The position numbers were made by a program, and so were the translations under genes. Positions 42,801-54,320 of a stretch of 64,000 bases of DNA are shown here, in pieces. Numbering within the stretch: position 1 is the stretch's first letter; each line of letters opens with the position of its first letter. Source of the DNA: Paulownia fortunei (taxonomy: Eukaryota > Streptophyta > Magnoliopsida > Lamiales > Paulowniaceae); the NCBI GenBank assembly GCA_019321725.1, contig CM033106.1, positions 19,318,551 to 19,382,550 of the forward strand. The letters run 5' to 3'. Under the pieces are notes generated by a model. That model made no database searches and was not told where the DNA came from. It worked only from the letters and a program-made list of their open reading frames with translations.

Positions 42801-44715
42801 AAAATTTATCCTTAGTTGTTACTGCTTTATTTCATCATACATACAGGTATATGAAATTTGAATGGTTCGCTAAGTGGGAAGAAATCTCTAATTACTTAAA
42901 GAGAATTGATTTGAGTTTCAGTAGTGACTCCAACTTTATATATAAGTTATTTATTGTGTATAGTGGTGTATCTCATTGTGTTTTGGTATATGTTTGATAT
43001 AATATAGAAAAGTTGCTCCACACTCTTCGAGTTAATTAGATTATTTATGTAATACAACATGTGACATTACAAAACCGAAGTACTTAAAATGTCTATATAC
43101 TTAAAAGGAGTTCAACTTGAAGAAATGATGGATATTATTAGTAAGTGAATATATTGGAATGAAATATCTCAATAGACTAATATTCAAATAAATTTTACAT
43201 CATAAACTATTATGGGAATTGAGGGTTATATAGAGGATGAATTAGACTAAATGGTGAATTATCTATTATTATTATTTTGGTAAGACTAGTTTTGATTGAT
43301 CCAATTTCAAATGCTTAAAGTAAGGTTGATGAAAGGTTAATATTAAGATGAAAGGCACAAAAGACACTTAAATGGATTTTTGTGATAAGTGATAATAATC
43401 TCTTAATAAGAGATAGACGTGGAGATGAAGGATAAGAAATTGCAAGACTAAGTTTTAGGAGATGATCGTGTACCTTTTTATTTGTTTATTTAGTGGTATG
43501 AATGATGTTTGTAATCTCAAAAAAATGTACAGGTATAGGATACTAGATGAGCTATTATGGAATATATTGTTAATATATGGTTTGCTACTAAAAAAATTGG
43601 ATATATGAAAAAGTGCATATGTAGGAATGATTTAGTTCTACTTTTATCTTCAAGTGGAAATAGGAACGCATTCATGAATTTTGTATATGATAATGAAATT
43701 GGGTTATTATTCATGGGTTAACTGAATATGCTCATTCTTTCTCAATTTACCCTAGGTATTCTATAGAAATCTATGGAAACATCAATATATAGGAAGTGGT
43801 TAGACTTTATGGATTATTAGTGTCTATTAGTTCTGATGTTGATTTAAGGTCTTTGTCCACTTTCTAGAAAATCTTACATCAGGTATTGGGAATAAAAATA
43901 TATTTTAGTATTGTGATCATCCATGCATCAATGGGCAATCAGAATAATTAAATTAGACTTTGCAAGATATGCTTAGAGCTTGTGCATTAGATTGTTGATG
44001 TCAATTGAGAAAATTGTTTTTTGGGTGGAACTTCTTATAACAACAGTGATAAGACTATTTGGGATAGTTCTCTATGAGGCATTATATGATAGAAAATATA
44101 GGTCATCATTTTATTGAAATAAATTTGGTGTTGTTTTAGGATGAATATGGTTTGGGAAATGATAGAAGTGGTAGAACAAATTGCTATTGTATGGAAACTA
44201 GCTAGAGGTGACCATAGAGTTATGCAGATTAAAGAGGAATATCGTTACAATTTATGATAAGGGGTCAAATTTTTGAAGGTGTCTCCAATGAAATGAATTA
44301 TGCGGCTTGGGTAGAAAAAAAATGGGGATGTTACTTACAAACTTGATATTAGGTACATTGATTTATTTTGCATTACTGAGATAATTGGGGATATTATTTG
44401 TAAACTCGACCTCTTTGCATCAATGTCTCGAATTCACAATGTGTTTCATGTGTTCATTTTAAGGAAGTATATCATGAATCTATTTCATCTACTAAAGAAA
44501 GAACTAATAGAACTAAATTGAGGTCAAAGATATGAAGAAAGACCTATAGAGATTTTAGTAAGGGATGTAAAGCAACTTCAAAATGAGAATATCTCATTAG
44601 TTAAAGTATTAAAGAAAAATCAATCAATAGAAGAAGCTACTTGGGAATGGAAGCATAAAATGATAATTAAATATCTAGAGCTTTTTGGTAAGTAAATTTC
44701 GTAGACGAAATTTTT
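42801..44715 (+). pseudogene. Gypsy A' RNase H, integrase and chromodomain-like tail, heavily decayed
   Basis: RNase H is recognisable only weakly (42840-43200). The integrase core shows SIVIIHASMGNQ near 43914-43950, where the Gln-Ser-Glu of the third catalytic position is frameshifted, followed by a match to LRACALD-like sequence at 43973-43995. The tail at 44530-44700 is nearly open: RPIEILVRDVKQLQNENISL, VKVLKKNQSIEEATWEWKHK and KYLELFG, the same as the gypsy B tail. It cannot encode a working enzyme. Confidence 0.65.
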
Positions 44716-44717
44716 AT

Positions 44718-44730
44718 AAGGAGGAGAGGA
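44718..44730 (+). other. Polypurine tract of gypsy A'
   Basis: aaggaggagagga directly before the LTR start TGTAATAGCC. Confidence 0.82.
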
Positions 44731-47430
44731 TGTAATAGCCAAGCCTTACACTACTCACGTGACCAATATGATTCATGCATTACATGCTAATTTTATATGC
44801 TACTTTCATTTCTATTAACATTGCATAATTTATTTCATTTTATACGACATTCTTGAATATTAAACTTAATTATGAAGTTCTTGCATGGTATTAGTTATTG
44901 AATTTCCTAATCTAAGTAGTTGATCTTATATTGAAATAAGAAGAAAATAAGGTTGATCAATATTGGATATAGATGGGATATATAGGTTATAATTTTGGAA
45001 GTGTTAAAAAGTGTTACTAGTAAGCTTATACGATTTGATTCGATTTCATCCAGGTATTTCAAAAGTATATATGGGTAAATTCCATAATTGGGACATTGGA
45101 CATAATATACTATGATGGAAATGTGATATTACAATATTCATTTATGTATAAGATTATATAATTTTTAATATGGACAATTATTCATGAATCAGGTGACAAT
45201 TGGGTAGGAAATTAAATAACGGCTAGGAAATTAGCTTATGAATTATCTATGAGATCTTGTGGTAATTAAAATAGGATGCAATAAAATTAATGTATAGTAA
45301 GTTATATTTGATCTAGGCTTAAAAGATGGGTGAAAGATCAGATTTATACCACAACTTGACACCTCATGCTTGCTACCAAGCTTAAGCAAGCACCTCAAGT
45401 GCCACCTCAAGCTTTCCTTCACCCTTAAGCCATGACCTTACCCTCATTTCAGCCATATTCAGATTCCAAACACACACCTTAAGGTCTCCAAGTGCTCCAA
45501 ATTGATTTCAAGTTGAAATAAAAGCAAGAAAAGCAAAAGAGAAGTAATTGCCATCAAGTTTAACCTCAAAATCTGCATAGGTAGAACTTACATCCATTTT
45601 TGCCTTTGGTTTTTAGATTATTTTGAATGGGTTTATGTGTATTAAGATTTCAATATCTCTTATAAAACTGTTAGAAATATTTTAGTTAGACTTTGGTGCA
45701 CAAAGAAAAGGTTTTTGCTAACAAACACTTAATAGGAAATACTTGTGACAGAAACTGTCACCTTGCTATTTTCTTGTGTTTTAGGCTTCAAAAGTGTATG
45801 GTATGTTAAATAAAACCTATAGGTATCATAATATACATGTTCATATATGAGTTAAGAGTATTGGAATAAATTTTCTTAGGTGATAAATTAAAATAGGGCA
45901 TGATATTGATGAGATGCTCAAAACTGTCTCCATCGAATTTCAGATTCTGTCCTGTGTGAAGGGGACTAGTTTTATAGCATTAAATCCATTAGTTTTGGAA
46001 AGAATATAACTTGTTTGTATCTGTATATATGTTTTCTAAGTGTGGTAAAAATTTGGGAGTGATTGAATATACGTAAGGGTTGTAAAACCATTAATGTCAT
46101 AAAGTGTGCAAAACTGTCAAGGTTAGTATACATTTAAGATGTGGAAAAATTGTCAGTGAAGGTTGTATTATGCTATAGTTTCTAAGTGGTAAGGTTGTTT
46201 AGTTAAATTAAGATTCAAGATCTTTATACTACATTAGGTAAAATGAACTTGTTAATTGAGGATGGTGATTGATATCTTGTATTTTTACAGATTGTTTTAT
46301 ATCTAGGGTTGGGGAGTAATACTTAAGAAACCTAGAAGTAACACACAACCGATCAAAGGTAAGTAAAGATTCATTTGCAACTACAATGCATAGACATAGT
46401 AAATATATGATATATATGTAATATCATAAATCATATGTGAATGGCAGAGGGCACGTATTACTTTCATTCATGTCCATTGAGCATACATAAATGGGCATTG
46501 GCACCTACATGCATCATATATGAGCATTGTGATAAATCTTGCATTGCTCGGCATAATTTTGAGAAAGGAAAATATTTTTTACTGACTACTACTAGTGCAC
46601 CGAAGCATGCATGGATTTGCAGATTTGCGTGCATGAATTTGCATGCTTATAAGTATGCATAGATTTGCATGCTTATATGATTATTGGCTATTGGATTATG
46701 GCAGTGTGTAGAGTTCTTTTCCAGTGCATGGGATAGTAGCATTAGTCAGGGGCCCAAGAAAGAAATGATTTTGAGAGAAATATTTTGATGCATGGAATTG
46801 CATTGTGGGCATAGCATTTTGAGATGCATGACTTGATATTGTGGATTATTCTTTGACATGCATAATCTTTACTTGTTGAGCATTAGCTCATATAGTTTAT
46901 GTATTGTAGGTGAGTCTGGTGATACTTGATACCATGAAACTTCCTGGGCAAGCCGTTGGGGTTCCTACAGGTTATGATGATCAGTGTACATAGATGATGA
47001 CCTACTAGGTTGTGTTGTGGGTATATTCTAATTTTTACAATCATTATTATTGTGTGAATTATTGTCTATATGTAAAGGGTTACAAAAATGAAAAATGTAT
47101 TTACTTCTTCTCAAAGTATAGGCTATTATTTTATTTTTTTGGTCTATCATATTATAACTTTGGGATGTCGTGTCTTATATAACTCTTAAAATTTTATAGT
47201 AAATAAGTGTGAGAATAGCGTGACTGCGATGGGTGTTGTATTTTTATATAAATGATGATTTTTTTTCTATATACAGGGTTATATGTGAGAAAATATTTTA
47301 CTGTTTTCTCAAAGTGCTACATTTGACAAAGAAAAAATAAATATATATATACACACATGCACACACATGTGCTACCTTGTCAAAATTATTATTATACCAG
47401 TATTTATATTTAGTGTTGGTGGGTGTTGCA
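44731..47430 (+). repeat. 3' LTR of gypsy A' (2.7 kb)
   Basis: TGTAATAGCCAAGCC to GGTGGGTGTTGCA, followed by ATGTG. Compared with the 5' LTR it lacks about 320 bp near 46115 (the stretch corresponding to about 40060-40380), so the two LTRs differ by an internal deletion as well as point changes. Contains the CATGCA/ATTTGCAT cluster at 46600-46685. Confidence 0.82.
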
Positions 47431-47504
47431 ATGTGTTTAATGCTTATTGAAATTTGGCTAGTTTTAAGATGAACTTTATTGTTGTGATTGAAATGATGAG
47501 GTAG
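47431..47504 (+). repeat. LTR D, plus orientation, continuation after A'
   Basis: atgtgtttaatgcttattga and the next 50 bases align with reversed 29860-29795 of solo LTR D, so this is the piece of LTR D to the right of the A' insertion. It stops where a minus-strand LTR D begins. Confidence 0.72.
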
Positions 47505-49250
47505 TGTCACAACAAGTGCTCGTGTAGTGTATTTTGTGGGTTAGGTCACTACTGGAATATATGAGTTAACACACGTAGTAGTCATAGACTTGATCGTCAA
47601 AAGCTAGAGAAAATCACAAAGCCTAATGCATTATTGGATGGTTAAACTTGTATAGGAATATACTAGTTGCTTTCTAGTAATAGGTGTGGTACATCTTGAA
47701 AAAGAGTATCATATAAAATTAGAGTTCCTACTGTCAAACAATTCAATGTCAATCTAATTCACTACTTGTAAGAATTGACGTTGCAATAAAGTGATGATCC
47801 AATGCCTTAGCACTTCTCTACCTAAGTCTAAATCCCCTATTTTTTAATTATTTTTGTTGCTTGTTAATTTCTAGTTTTAAGATTTCAAATCAATCAACCA
47901 AACTTTCGATAGGTTAAATATAGTTAGATTATCTACTTTAGTAGTTGCTCACATACTCTTTAGAGAATTCCACTATCTTTCAGTTTTCACACCTATGACT
48001 ATTGCACGTACCTAAATCTATATCTCTATAGGGGTTGGTCTGTGGTACATACTACCCTATCTATTGCTACAACCTCACCTCTCGGTCTTAAATGCAATAA
48101 TTAATATCAACTTGAAATTGGCCAAGTCTCAAGAAGCATTAAAGACATAGTATATGCTTATCATAATAAAAATAACATTCCAATCATAAAATAAGCATCA
48201 ATTTATAATTCCATAGGGATGGCTTTCCAAGCATTGACAAAAAAAATTTAGCTCATATTAGATTGAAATTTAAAGCACTTGTTTCTCAACATCATGTTCA
48301 ACACACAATCTCAAACTATAGTAAAATGCAAAAAGAAAATGAAAAAAAAAATTGCAACCCTTAAAAGGATCTTCAATTCTTCTTCAATGATCTTTAAGCC
48401 CAATTGAATCTCCTTCTTGTAGTTACTTCAATCCTCAGGTCTCATTGGTGAATAGGTAATGGATTGATGGATTAAATGGATAGAGTTGTATGGGAGAATG
48501 GGTATTATAATAGAGAGAAAAGTGTATGTAGATTATGGTGTGTAGTATATGTAAATTTCTAAGAATGATGTAAAGTGTGGTATAGGTGTGTGTATATATC
48601 ATATGTAATGGAGTATCACATGGTGGGTGATGTAACAAAATCTATCTGTAGTGTAGGCAACAAGAAAAGATGTCAATTCAGCCTTATGATGCCACTTGTC
48701 ACTTGAGAAGGTTAGAGAATCAATTTTGGTACGCAAACTGGCAATGCGGTGCAGCCTTCTGGAGTCATGGCGCCAAACTTTCTTAACCTACTACCAGTTT
48801 TTTAGTGTTGGTGCCACAACACCTATTTCCCATATCATGGAGCAAAACATTCTCCTCAACTAGTGTCACGGTGTGGCCTTCTGGAGTCGCGGTGCCTAAC
48901 TGGTCTAGACTACATTATTTAGCCTCTTTCAATCGATTTTTTGAACTCTTTCTTGGTTGAACTAGCTTTTTGTATCTTCTTGGGAATTGTAGTTCTCTAT
49001 TAGATTTCTCTACCCGCTTGAATCACCTCAATATCATATTTGTGGTGAAAGTTATACTAAAAATACAACAACTGGCACATCAGGAAATTTTCGTGCACTG
49101 CTGATTGTTTGACCTATTTTTTCCATCTTTCAACTTCATTTTACGCAACAAATATCACAAGATAAGACACAATTTCATTAATTATGAGATCAAACATTCA
49201 AATTTGTGCTTTTGAGAATATCGAAAATGTGTCAAATTATGAGCTTATCA
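47505..49250 (-). repeat. LTR D, minus orientation (about 1.75 kb)
   Basis: Element orientation: TGATAAGCTCATAATTTGAC at 49250 to GTTGTGACA at 47505. Similar to 29245-30958 with a different minisatellite (48730-48905). The right flank (acaac) and left flank (ggtag) do not match, so no target duplication is visible. The right flank is LINE reverse transcriptase, the left flank another LTR D. Frame 48435-48638 lies in it and is not a gene. Confidence 0.75.
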
Positions 49251-50523
49251 ACAACTTCTAAGCAAGTAACACATTATCAACTATAGACCTCCCCTCCACA
49301 AAAGCACTTTTGCGTTGGTGAAATAATAAAAGGCATAACTAAGGACAACTTATAAGCTATAGCTTTAGAAAAAATCTTATTCACAACATTGTAGAGACTT
49401 ATAGGATGAAATTCAGCCCAAGATTTTGGATATTCTCCTTTAGTAATCAAAATAAGTGAGATAGAGAAGCTCCTTGTAAAGGCTTACCAGTAAAAAACTC
49501 CAACACGGCCTCCATAATATCCGACTTGACAATGTCTAAATAGTTGTTGGAAGAAAAGAGATGAGAAACCATCTGGTCCCGTAACGCTGTCATGGTGAAT
49601 ACTAAAAACAATCTCTGAGAGCTCCTCCATAGTTGGAGTCATGCACAATTGATGCCCATGCTCTTCCGATAGAATTGGTAGTATATAATCCAACAATGTT
49701 TGGCTCCTGTGAAAGTTCCCACCCATGAGAAGGCCTTCAAAAAATTCCACTACAGATTTTAATCAACGTGGGATCCATGATTTCACTATTATCAACTATC
49801 ATACTATGAATATAATTTCTGGCTCGCTTCTTTCTTACCATAGAATGAAAGTACTTTATATTTCTCTCACCCTCTTTTACCTATTTATATGCTGCCTTTT
49901 GTCGCCTAAAAACTCTCCTCAATACAGTATGCTTGTGCTAGAATAACATAGCAATTTTTCATCTCGACACGATTTTATTTTGATGGATCTTCATCAAACA
50001 TTCTTTCCCAATTTGCCGCTCGATCCTCCACCTCCTGAACTTTATCTTGAATATTACCAAAAAATCATCTTATTTCACTATTTCAAGTGATTTTTCATAT
50101 GGTAATTTTTCTGTTACAGATTTAGGATGCCCGTAGAAAAGGTAGGTTGCTGCCAAGTTTCTTTTGTTGTATCTAGGAATTTAGGATGTTTCACCCAACA
50201 ATTCAAAAATCTAAATTGCACAGGGCCTCTTTTAATTCATTGATTTATATCCACACATAATGCATGATGGTCCGAGCACAAACGAGCCCTATGAATTACA
50301 TTCCTCTGCTGGAATAAATCAACCTATTTTGTCTTCACCAGAACCGTATCCAGCCTCTTCCACATACTATTTCCACCCCATGTAAAGTCCAAACCAACAT
50401 AGCCAATGTCTTGCAATGCACAATCTAGAAGCATATTTTTAAATACTTCACCGGTATGCAAAGGTGGAGCTCCACCTTTACACTCATTACATTGTGGATC
50501 ATATTAAAATCACTTGCTACAAA
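49251..50523 (-). pseudogene. LINE (L1-type) ORF2: end of endonuclease and start of reverse transcriptase
   Basis: Minus strand, entering from copia F: SDFNMIHNVM (about 50512-50485), the conserved endonuclease motif with Asp and Asn, and later the C-terminal endonuclease region to about 50200. The reverse transcriptase N-terminal part spans 49750-49484 (SEIVFSIHHDSVTGPDGFSS, LFFQQLF). Then SWAEFHPISLYNVVNKIFSK at about 49425-49366, and AFVEGRSIVDNVLLA at about 49305-49261. It is cut at 49250 by LTR D. RT catalytic motif and 3' end are absent. Many stops. Confidence 0.78.
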
Positions 50524-50528
50524 CCAAG
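50524..50528. repeat. Target-site duplication CCAAG (left) of copia F
   Basis: CCAAG before the LTR at 50529; identical partner at 57642-57646. Both lie in the LINE endonuclease reading. Confidence 0.9.
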
Positions 50529-50973
50529 TATTGATGCATTTTTTATTTGCATCCATATTTGTGATTAGTTAGAGTCATATTTGGATAAGGATGATGGTTA
50601 TCAAGAAACCTCTCCTGATCGGACTCAAAGAGTGATAGGGATAGAGAGAATCTTTTTTTGTTATCTCTCCCTACCACTATAAGATATCACAATGATACGT
50701 AATTTAACTAATAGAAAAATATTCTCTCTCCTCTATATTCTCTTTATGTTTATTCTTGGAATATCACCAAAAACTTAGAAATCTCCACGGGTTTAAGGTG
50801 TGTAGTTAGAAATTTAGTGAATGCTCTAGTAGTATTTATTGGAGCGAGAAAGATTGTGGTGACATTATTGGGAGGCTTGTAGGCGAGTTGTTCATCCGTG
50901 AATCAAATGAATTTCCGCTGCTGAGGTAATATTGATTCAATTATTATTTATATGCGATTATAAATTGCTTACA
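50529..50973 (+). repeat. 5' LTR of copia F (445 bp)
   Basis: tattgatgcattttttattt to aattgcttaca. Contains tctcctctatattctcttta (about 50728-50747) and a candidate promoter region I cannot pin down. Ends next to the primer site. Confidence 0.9.
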
Positions 50974-50974
50974 G

Positions 50975-50987
50975 TGGTATCAGAGCC
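50975..50987 (+). other. Primer-binding site of copia F
   Basis: tggtatcagagcc, an exact match to the 3' end complement of initiator Met tRNA, one base after the LTR. Confidence 0.92.
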
Positions 50988-51977
50988 ATTAGGGCTCGAC
51001 CTCGTCTTCATAATTTAAATTCAATCATGAAAATAGACTTTGAAGATTATATATTGTATTTGTATGTACAAATGCATGTTTAAATTTAAATTTAATTGAT
51101 GCATAATATTGATGTCATGTTGTAAAGCATAAAAAGAAAAAAAAAATCGATATGTTATGTATCGAAAATAAATTAGTATTGAGAGAGATATTTTTTTTGC
51201 TGGAAATTAGTATCCGCAGGAAAAGCACTCCAGAGAACGGCTGCCCACGAGGCGTTGAATTTTTCTTTTATTTACAAAAAAAAAAAAAGGCTGTTGTTGC
51301 TGGCATGGCACAGCAGGAGAAACAAAGCCAGCAAATGGCTGGCACACGCCAGCACAAGTTGGCAAAGCCAGCTGCCACTGGCGCCTGCCAGCTGGCGGCC
51401 CAGTGGCGTGCGGGCCAAGGGCCCGCGGAAAAAAAAAATGAAAATTTTGCCAAATGGGCAGAATTTAATTTTTATTTTTTCTGGCCTATTTGAACATATA
51501 GAATTTATTTTTTAAAATTCTAGAATTATTTTTTAGGCTTAAATTTGTTTTAATTGCATTTTTTTGGTGATTAAGGTATTTTATCCAATGCGATTATTTA
51601 ACAATATGCATAAAATAAGAGTTGACATTCTGGGTGCTCATGTATGTTATATTTTTATAATTATTTTATTTGAGAGATAATTAATGGAAATGGTGGTAAT
51701 ACGGTATTCCAATTTTAGATTTATGTAGTAGGTTTTGAAAAATATAATTTTTTTTTGCATGTATTTATCAGGCCATTTTTTTTGGAGGCCATGTATATAT
51801 ATTTTTTGGGATATGTTTTATTAATTACCACCATTAGCCAATAATTGTCTCGGCATGATGCACCAAATGTCAACTCAAGATTATTATTTGTATTTAATGT
51901 ATGCATTTTTTTATGGACATTTTTAATTTTATTCATGGATTAGTAATTTTTTATTGTGATTTTTAATTCGGTGGGAG
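50988..51977 (+). other. Copia F leader
   Basis: About 1 kb, AT-rich and non-coding apart from a GC-rich tract at 51299-51428. Frames at 51152-51493 (+), 51255-51515 (+) and 51268-51453 (-) overlap the tract in three frames, which reflects its composition and not coding. Confidence 0.65.
51299..51428. repeat. GC-rich gccagc repeats in the copia F leader
   Basis: Many variants of gccagc and gctggc within 130 bp (ggctggcacacgccagcaca, ctggcgcctgccagctggcg), giving several overlapping inverted repeats, ending at ggccaagggcccgcgg. Flanked by runs of A. Comparable in position to the GC-rich tract of copia C at 8607-8795. Confidence 0.7.
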
Positions 51978-52964
51978 ATGATTACTAGCCTTGGTGGTGA
52001 TATTTTCGATCTAACTGAATTAAAGAAAATGATAAATATTTACTTGTATCCGAATAAAATTTTAGACCAGTACCTAACTTATTGCGCATATTATACAGTA
52101 ACAGATGCCCAATTAGCTTTTTCTGATCTTTATGGTACTGGCAAACTTGATGGCTAGAACTATGCAATGTGGCATAAAAAAATTCAATTTTTGTTACATA
52201 AAGAAAAGATCCTTGATCATCTCACCAATACTATGCCTATGCCAACTGAGCCAGAAAATGGACCAACTACCCAATATCGTCGTCGCGATATGGACGCGTA
52301 CAATAAGTGGGTGGATCAAGATAAGAGTGCGCGCTTTACTATGTTGAGCTACATGCACGATAATCTAATCCGTGAGTTTGAACAGTATCCTACAACTAGA
52401 GAGCTGTAGGATGTGTTGAAGGTCACGTACGGTAGCACTTCGACTACAAGATTGAGGGCACTAACACTTAGGTTCAACCAGTACGTGCTTGACCCGAAGC
52501 ACTCGATGACCCAACATCTTGATGTGATGAAGGATATGATTAGAGAGCTTCAAAATGCTGGAAGTGAGCTCACTGATGAACAACAAGTTTTGGCTGTCCT
52601 AAGGTTACTACCTGAGCAGACTTGGGGACATGTTAAGCTTGTGCTTAAGCATAATGAGCAAATCCAGACATTCGACAGTGTCGCCAGTCATCTCAAGCTT
52701 GAGGCTGACCGTCTAGAGTTGGAGCGAGCACAAGCAGCAGCTCTTGTCACACATGCTGGAGAGCGTAAGCCCAATAAAGGCAAACGCTGGAATAAGCAGA
52801 AGGATGCTGGACAAAGCAGTGGTCAAATCCAGAACTTGGCCCCACAAGGTGACAAGTCTATGAAACGTCGTTGAGGCAAGAGAGGTGGAAAGAAGAAAGA
52901 TAAGTATTTTAACTGTGGAAAGTTGGGTCACTTCGCTCGTGATTGCACTGAGCCGAAGAGGTAA
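51978..52964 (+). pseudogene. Copia F gag, one frame with three stops
   Basis: One frame runs from the ATG at 51978 to the TAA at 52962-52964 (329 codons counting internal stops). Stops at 52155-52157 (TAG, in LDG/NYAMW), 52407-52409 (TAG, in REL/DVL) and 52872-52874 (TGA, in KRR/GKRGG). The UBN2-type core lies at about 52360-52760 (HDNLIREFEQYPTTREL, LTDEQQVLAVLRLLPEQ). The zinc knuckle at 52905-52946 reads YFNCGKLGHFARDC, Tyr replacing the first Cys (TGT to TAT). The start is uncertain: 52029 is in the same frame. All stops are explained by single C-to-T or G-to-A changes. Confidence 0.85.
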
Positions 52965-53384
52965 GACCCACTCCTAGCTCTCTTAGTTCATTCGTATGTT
53001 CGCATGTTTTTGTTGCTAATTCTCTCCTTGGTTGGATTGTAGACACAGGAGCAACAAAACACGTGACAAGAGATTAAACAAGATTTGTAGATTATCATCG
53101 AGTGTTAGCATGCATCCATTACATTGCTATGGGGAATGGCACACAAGAGGAGTTTTTTGGGGTTGGGTCATACCAGCTCAAGGTCGGCACTAGGTGAGAG
53201 CTACTCCTTAGTGATGTGTAATATGCACCTAGCATTCGATGTAATTTACTTTCAGTTAGTGCACTTTCTCAACATGGTTTTTCTTTCTTGTTTGAGCGAA
53301 CCAGCTTGTCTATTTTTTTATGGCAAAGACCTTTATGGCTTAGGATTTATGAATAATGGATTTTTCATGTTAGAATTATCCAAT
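52965..53384 (+). pseudogene. Copia F protease
   Basis: GWIVDTGATKHVTRD at about 53032-53076 keeps the active-site D-T-G. Then a stop, DYHRVLA, and AMGNGTQEEFFGVGSYQLKV at about 53128-53187, and APS...FNLLSVSAL-like sequence by 53270. Frames change at about 53190 and 53260. Stops at about 53077 and 53190. Confidence 0.8.
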
Positions 53385-54320
53385 GATTGCATTTCTTATG
53401 TTTCTTCAACTGTTGATGCTATTTCTGATTCTATTAAGTGGCATGCAAGATTAGGGCACATAGGATAAGAAAGGATGACTAGGTTAGCTCGAGAAGGTTT
53501 TTTAGGCCACCTCGCTAAAGTCAACCTTTCTATGTGTGAACCATGTCTGGCAGGAAAAGCTTACCATAAGCCTTTTGGAAAGGCAAAGAGGGCTACTCAT
53601 CCTCTAGAGTTAGTCTACTCGAATATATGTGGACCCATGAATGTGAGGGCACGACATGGTGCATCCTATTTTCATACTTTTATTAATGATTATTCGCGCT
53701 ATGGTTTAGTATATCTCTTGTCTCATCGGTCAGAAGTGCTTGATTGTTTTAAGCGATTCTTGGCAAAGGTTGAGAACCAAAGAGATAGGAACCTCAAAAT
53801 TCTACGTACTGATAGAGGGCGAGAATATTTGTCTGATCAGTTTAGACAAATGTGTGAAGGAAAAGGGATCATCAGACAATTGATGATCCACACACACTCC
53901 ACACAAAATGGGGTTGCAGAGAGAAGGAATTGCACACTTCTGGATATGGCCATATCAATGATGGCGCAAGAAAATCTTCCAATATCATTTTTGGGGTGAT
54001 GTAATTTTGACTGCTACCTACATATTGAACTGTGTGCCTTTTAAGTCAGTTCCTTCGACACCCTATGAGATGTGGCATGGCAAAAAGCCTAGTTTAGAAG
54101 GCTTGCGCCCTTGGGGGTCGGCTGGGTTTGTTCACAACAATTCTCATAAGCATGGGAAGCTTGGCCCTAGAGCGGTCAAACATATCTTTATAAGGTATTG
54201 TGATCACTCAAAGGGCTATGTGATGTACGGTGAACAACCTGATGGAGGAATGACTGAGATTGAGTCCCGTGATGTGAATTTCCTCGAGGATGTTTTTCCA
54301 ACCATCGGTGAAGTCAAAGG
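53385..54320 (+). pseudogene. Copia F integrase, first catalytic Asp replaced by Asn
   Basis: Zinc domain: KWHARLGHIG (53440-53468), a stop, then MTRLAREGFLGHL and CEPCLAGKAYHK (about 53536-53571), giving HHCC. Core from 53600: ELVYSNICGPMNVRARHG; the codon at 53622-53624 is aat, so the expected Asp is Asn (GAT to AAT). Second Asp in LRTDRGREYLSDQF (about 53800-53845) and Glu in NGVAERRNCTLLD (about 53908-53946) are kept. A shift at about 53997 precedes the C-terminal part (54007-54320, with CVPFKSVPSTPYEMW and GYVMYGEQPDG). Confidence 0.87.

Larger units (their letters stand above)
38046..47430 (+). mobile_element. Ty3/gypsy chromovirus A' nested in LTR D
   Basis: Plus-strand element: 5' LTR (inverted first part 38046-38467, remainder 39151-41374), primer site 41375-41392, decayed interior, polypurine tract 44718-44730 and 3' LTR 44731-47430. 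The target duplication ATGTG is seen inverted at 38472-38468 and direct at 47431-47435. The interior is only about 3.3 kb against roughly 5 kb expected, so large parts of gag, protease and pol have been deleted. LTR D resumes after 47430. Confidence 0.82.

Noticed and set aside
51152..51493. 113-codon frame with an Ala/Gln-rich part
   Set aside because: Three overlapping frames on both strands are open over a GC-rich leader repeat; no start context or homology, so treated as compositional.
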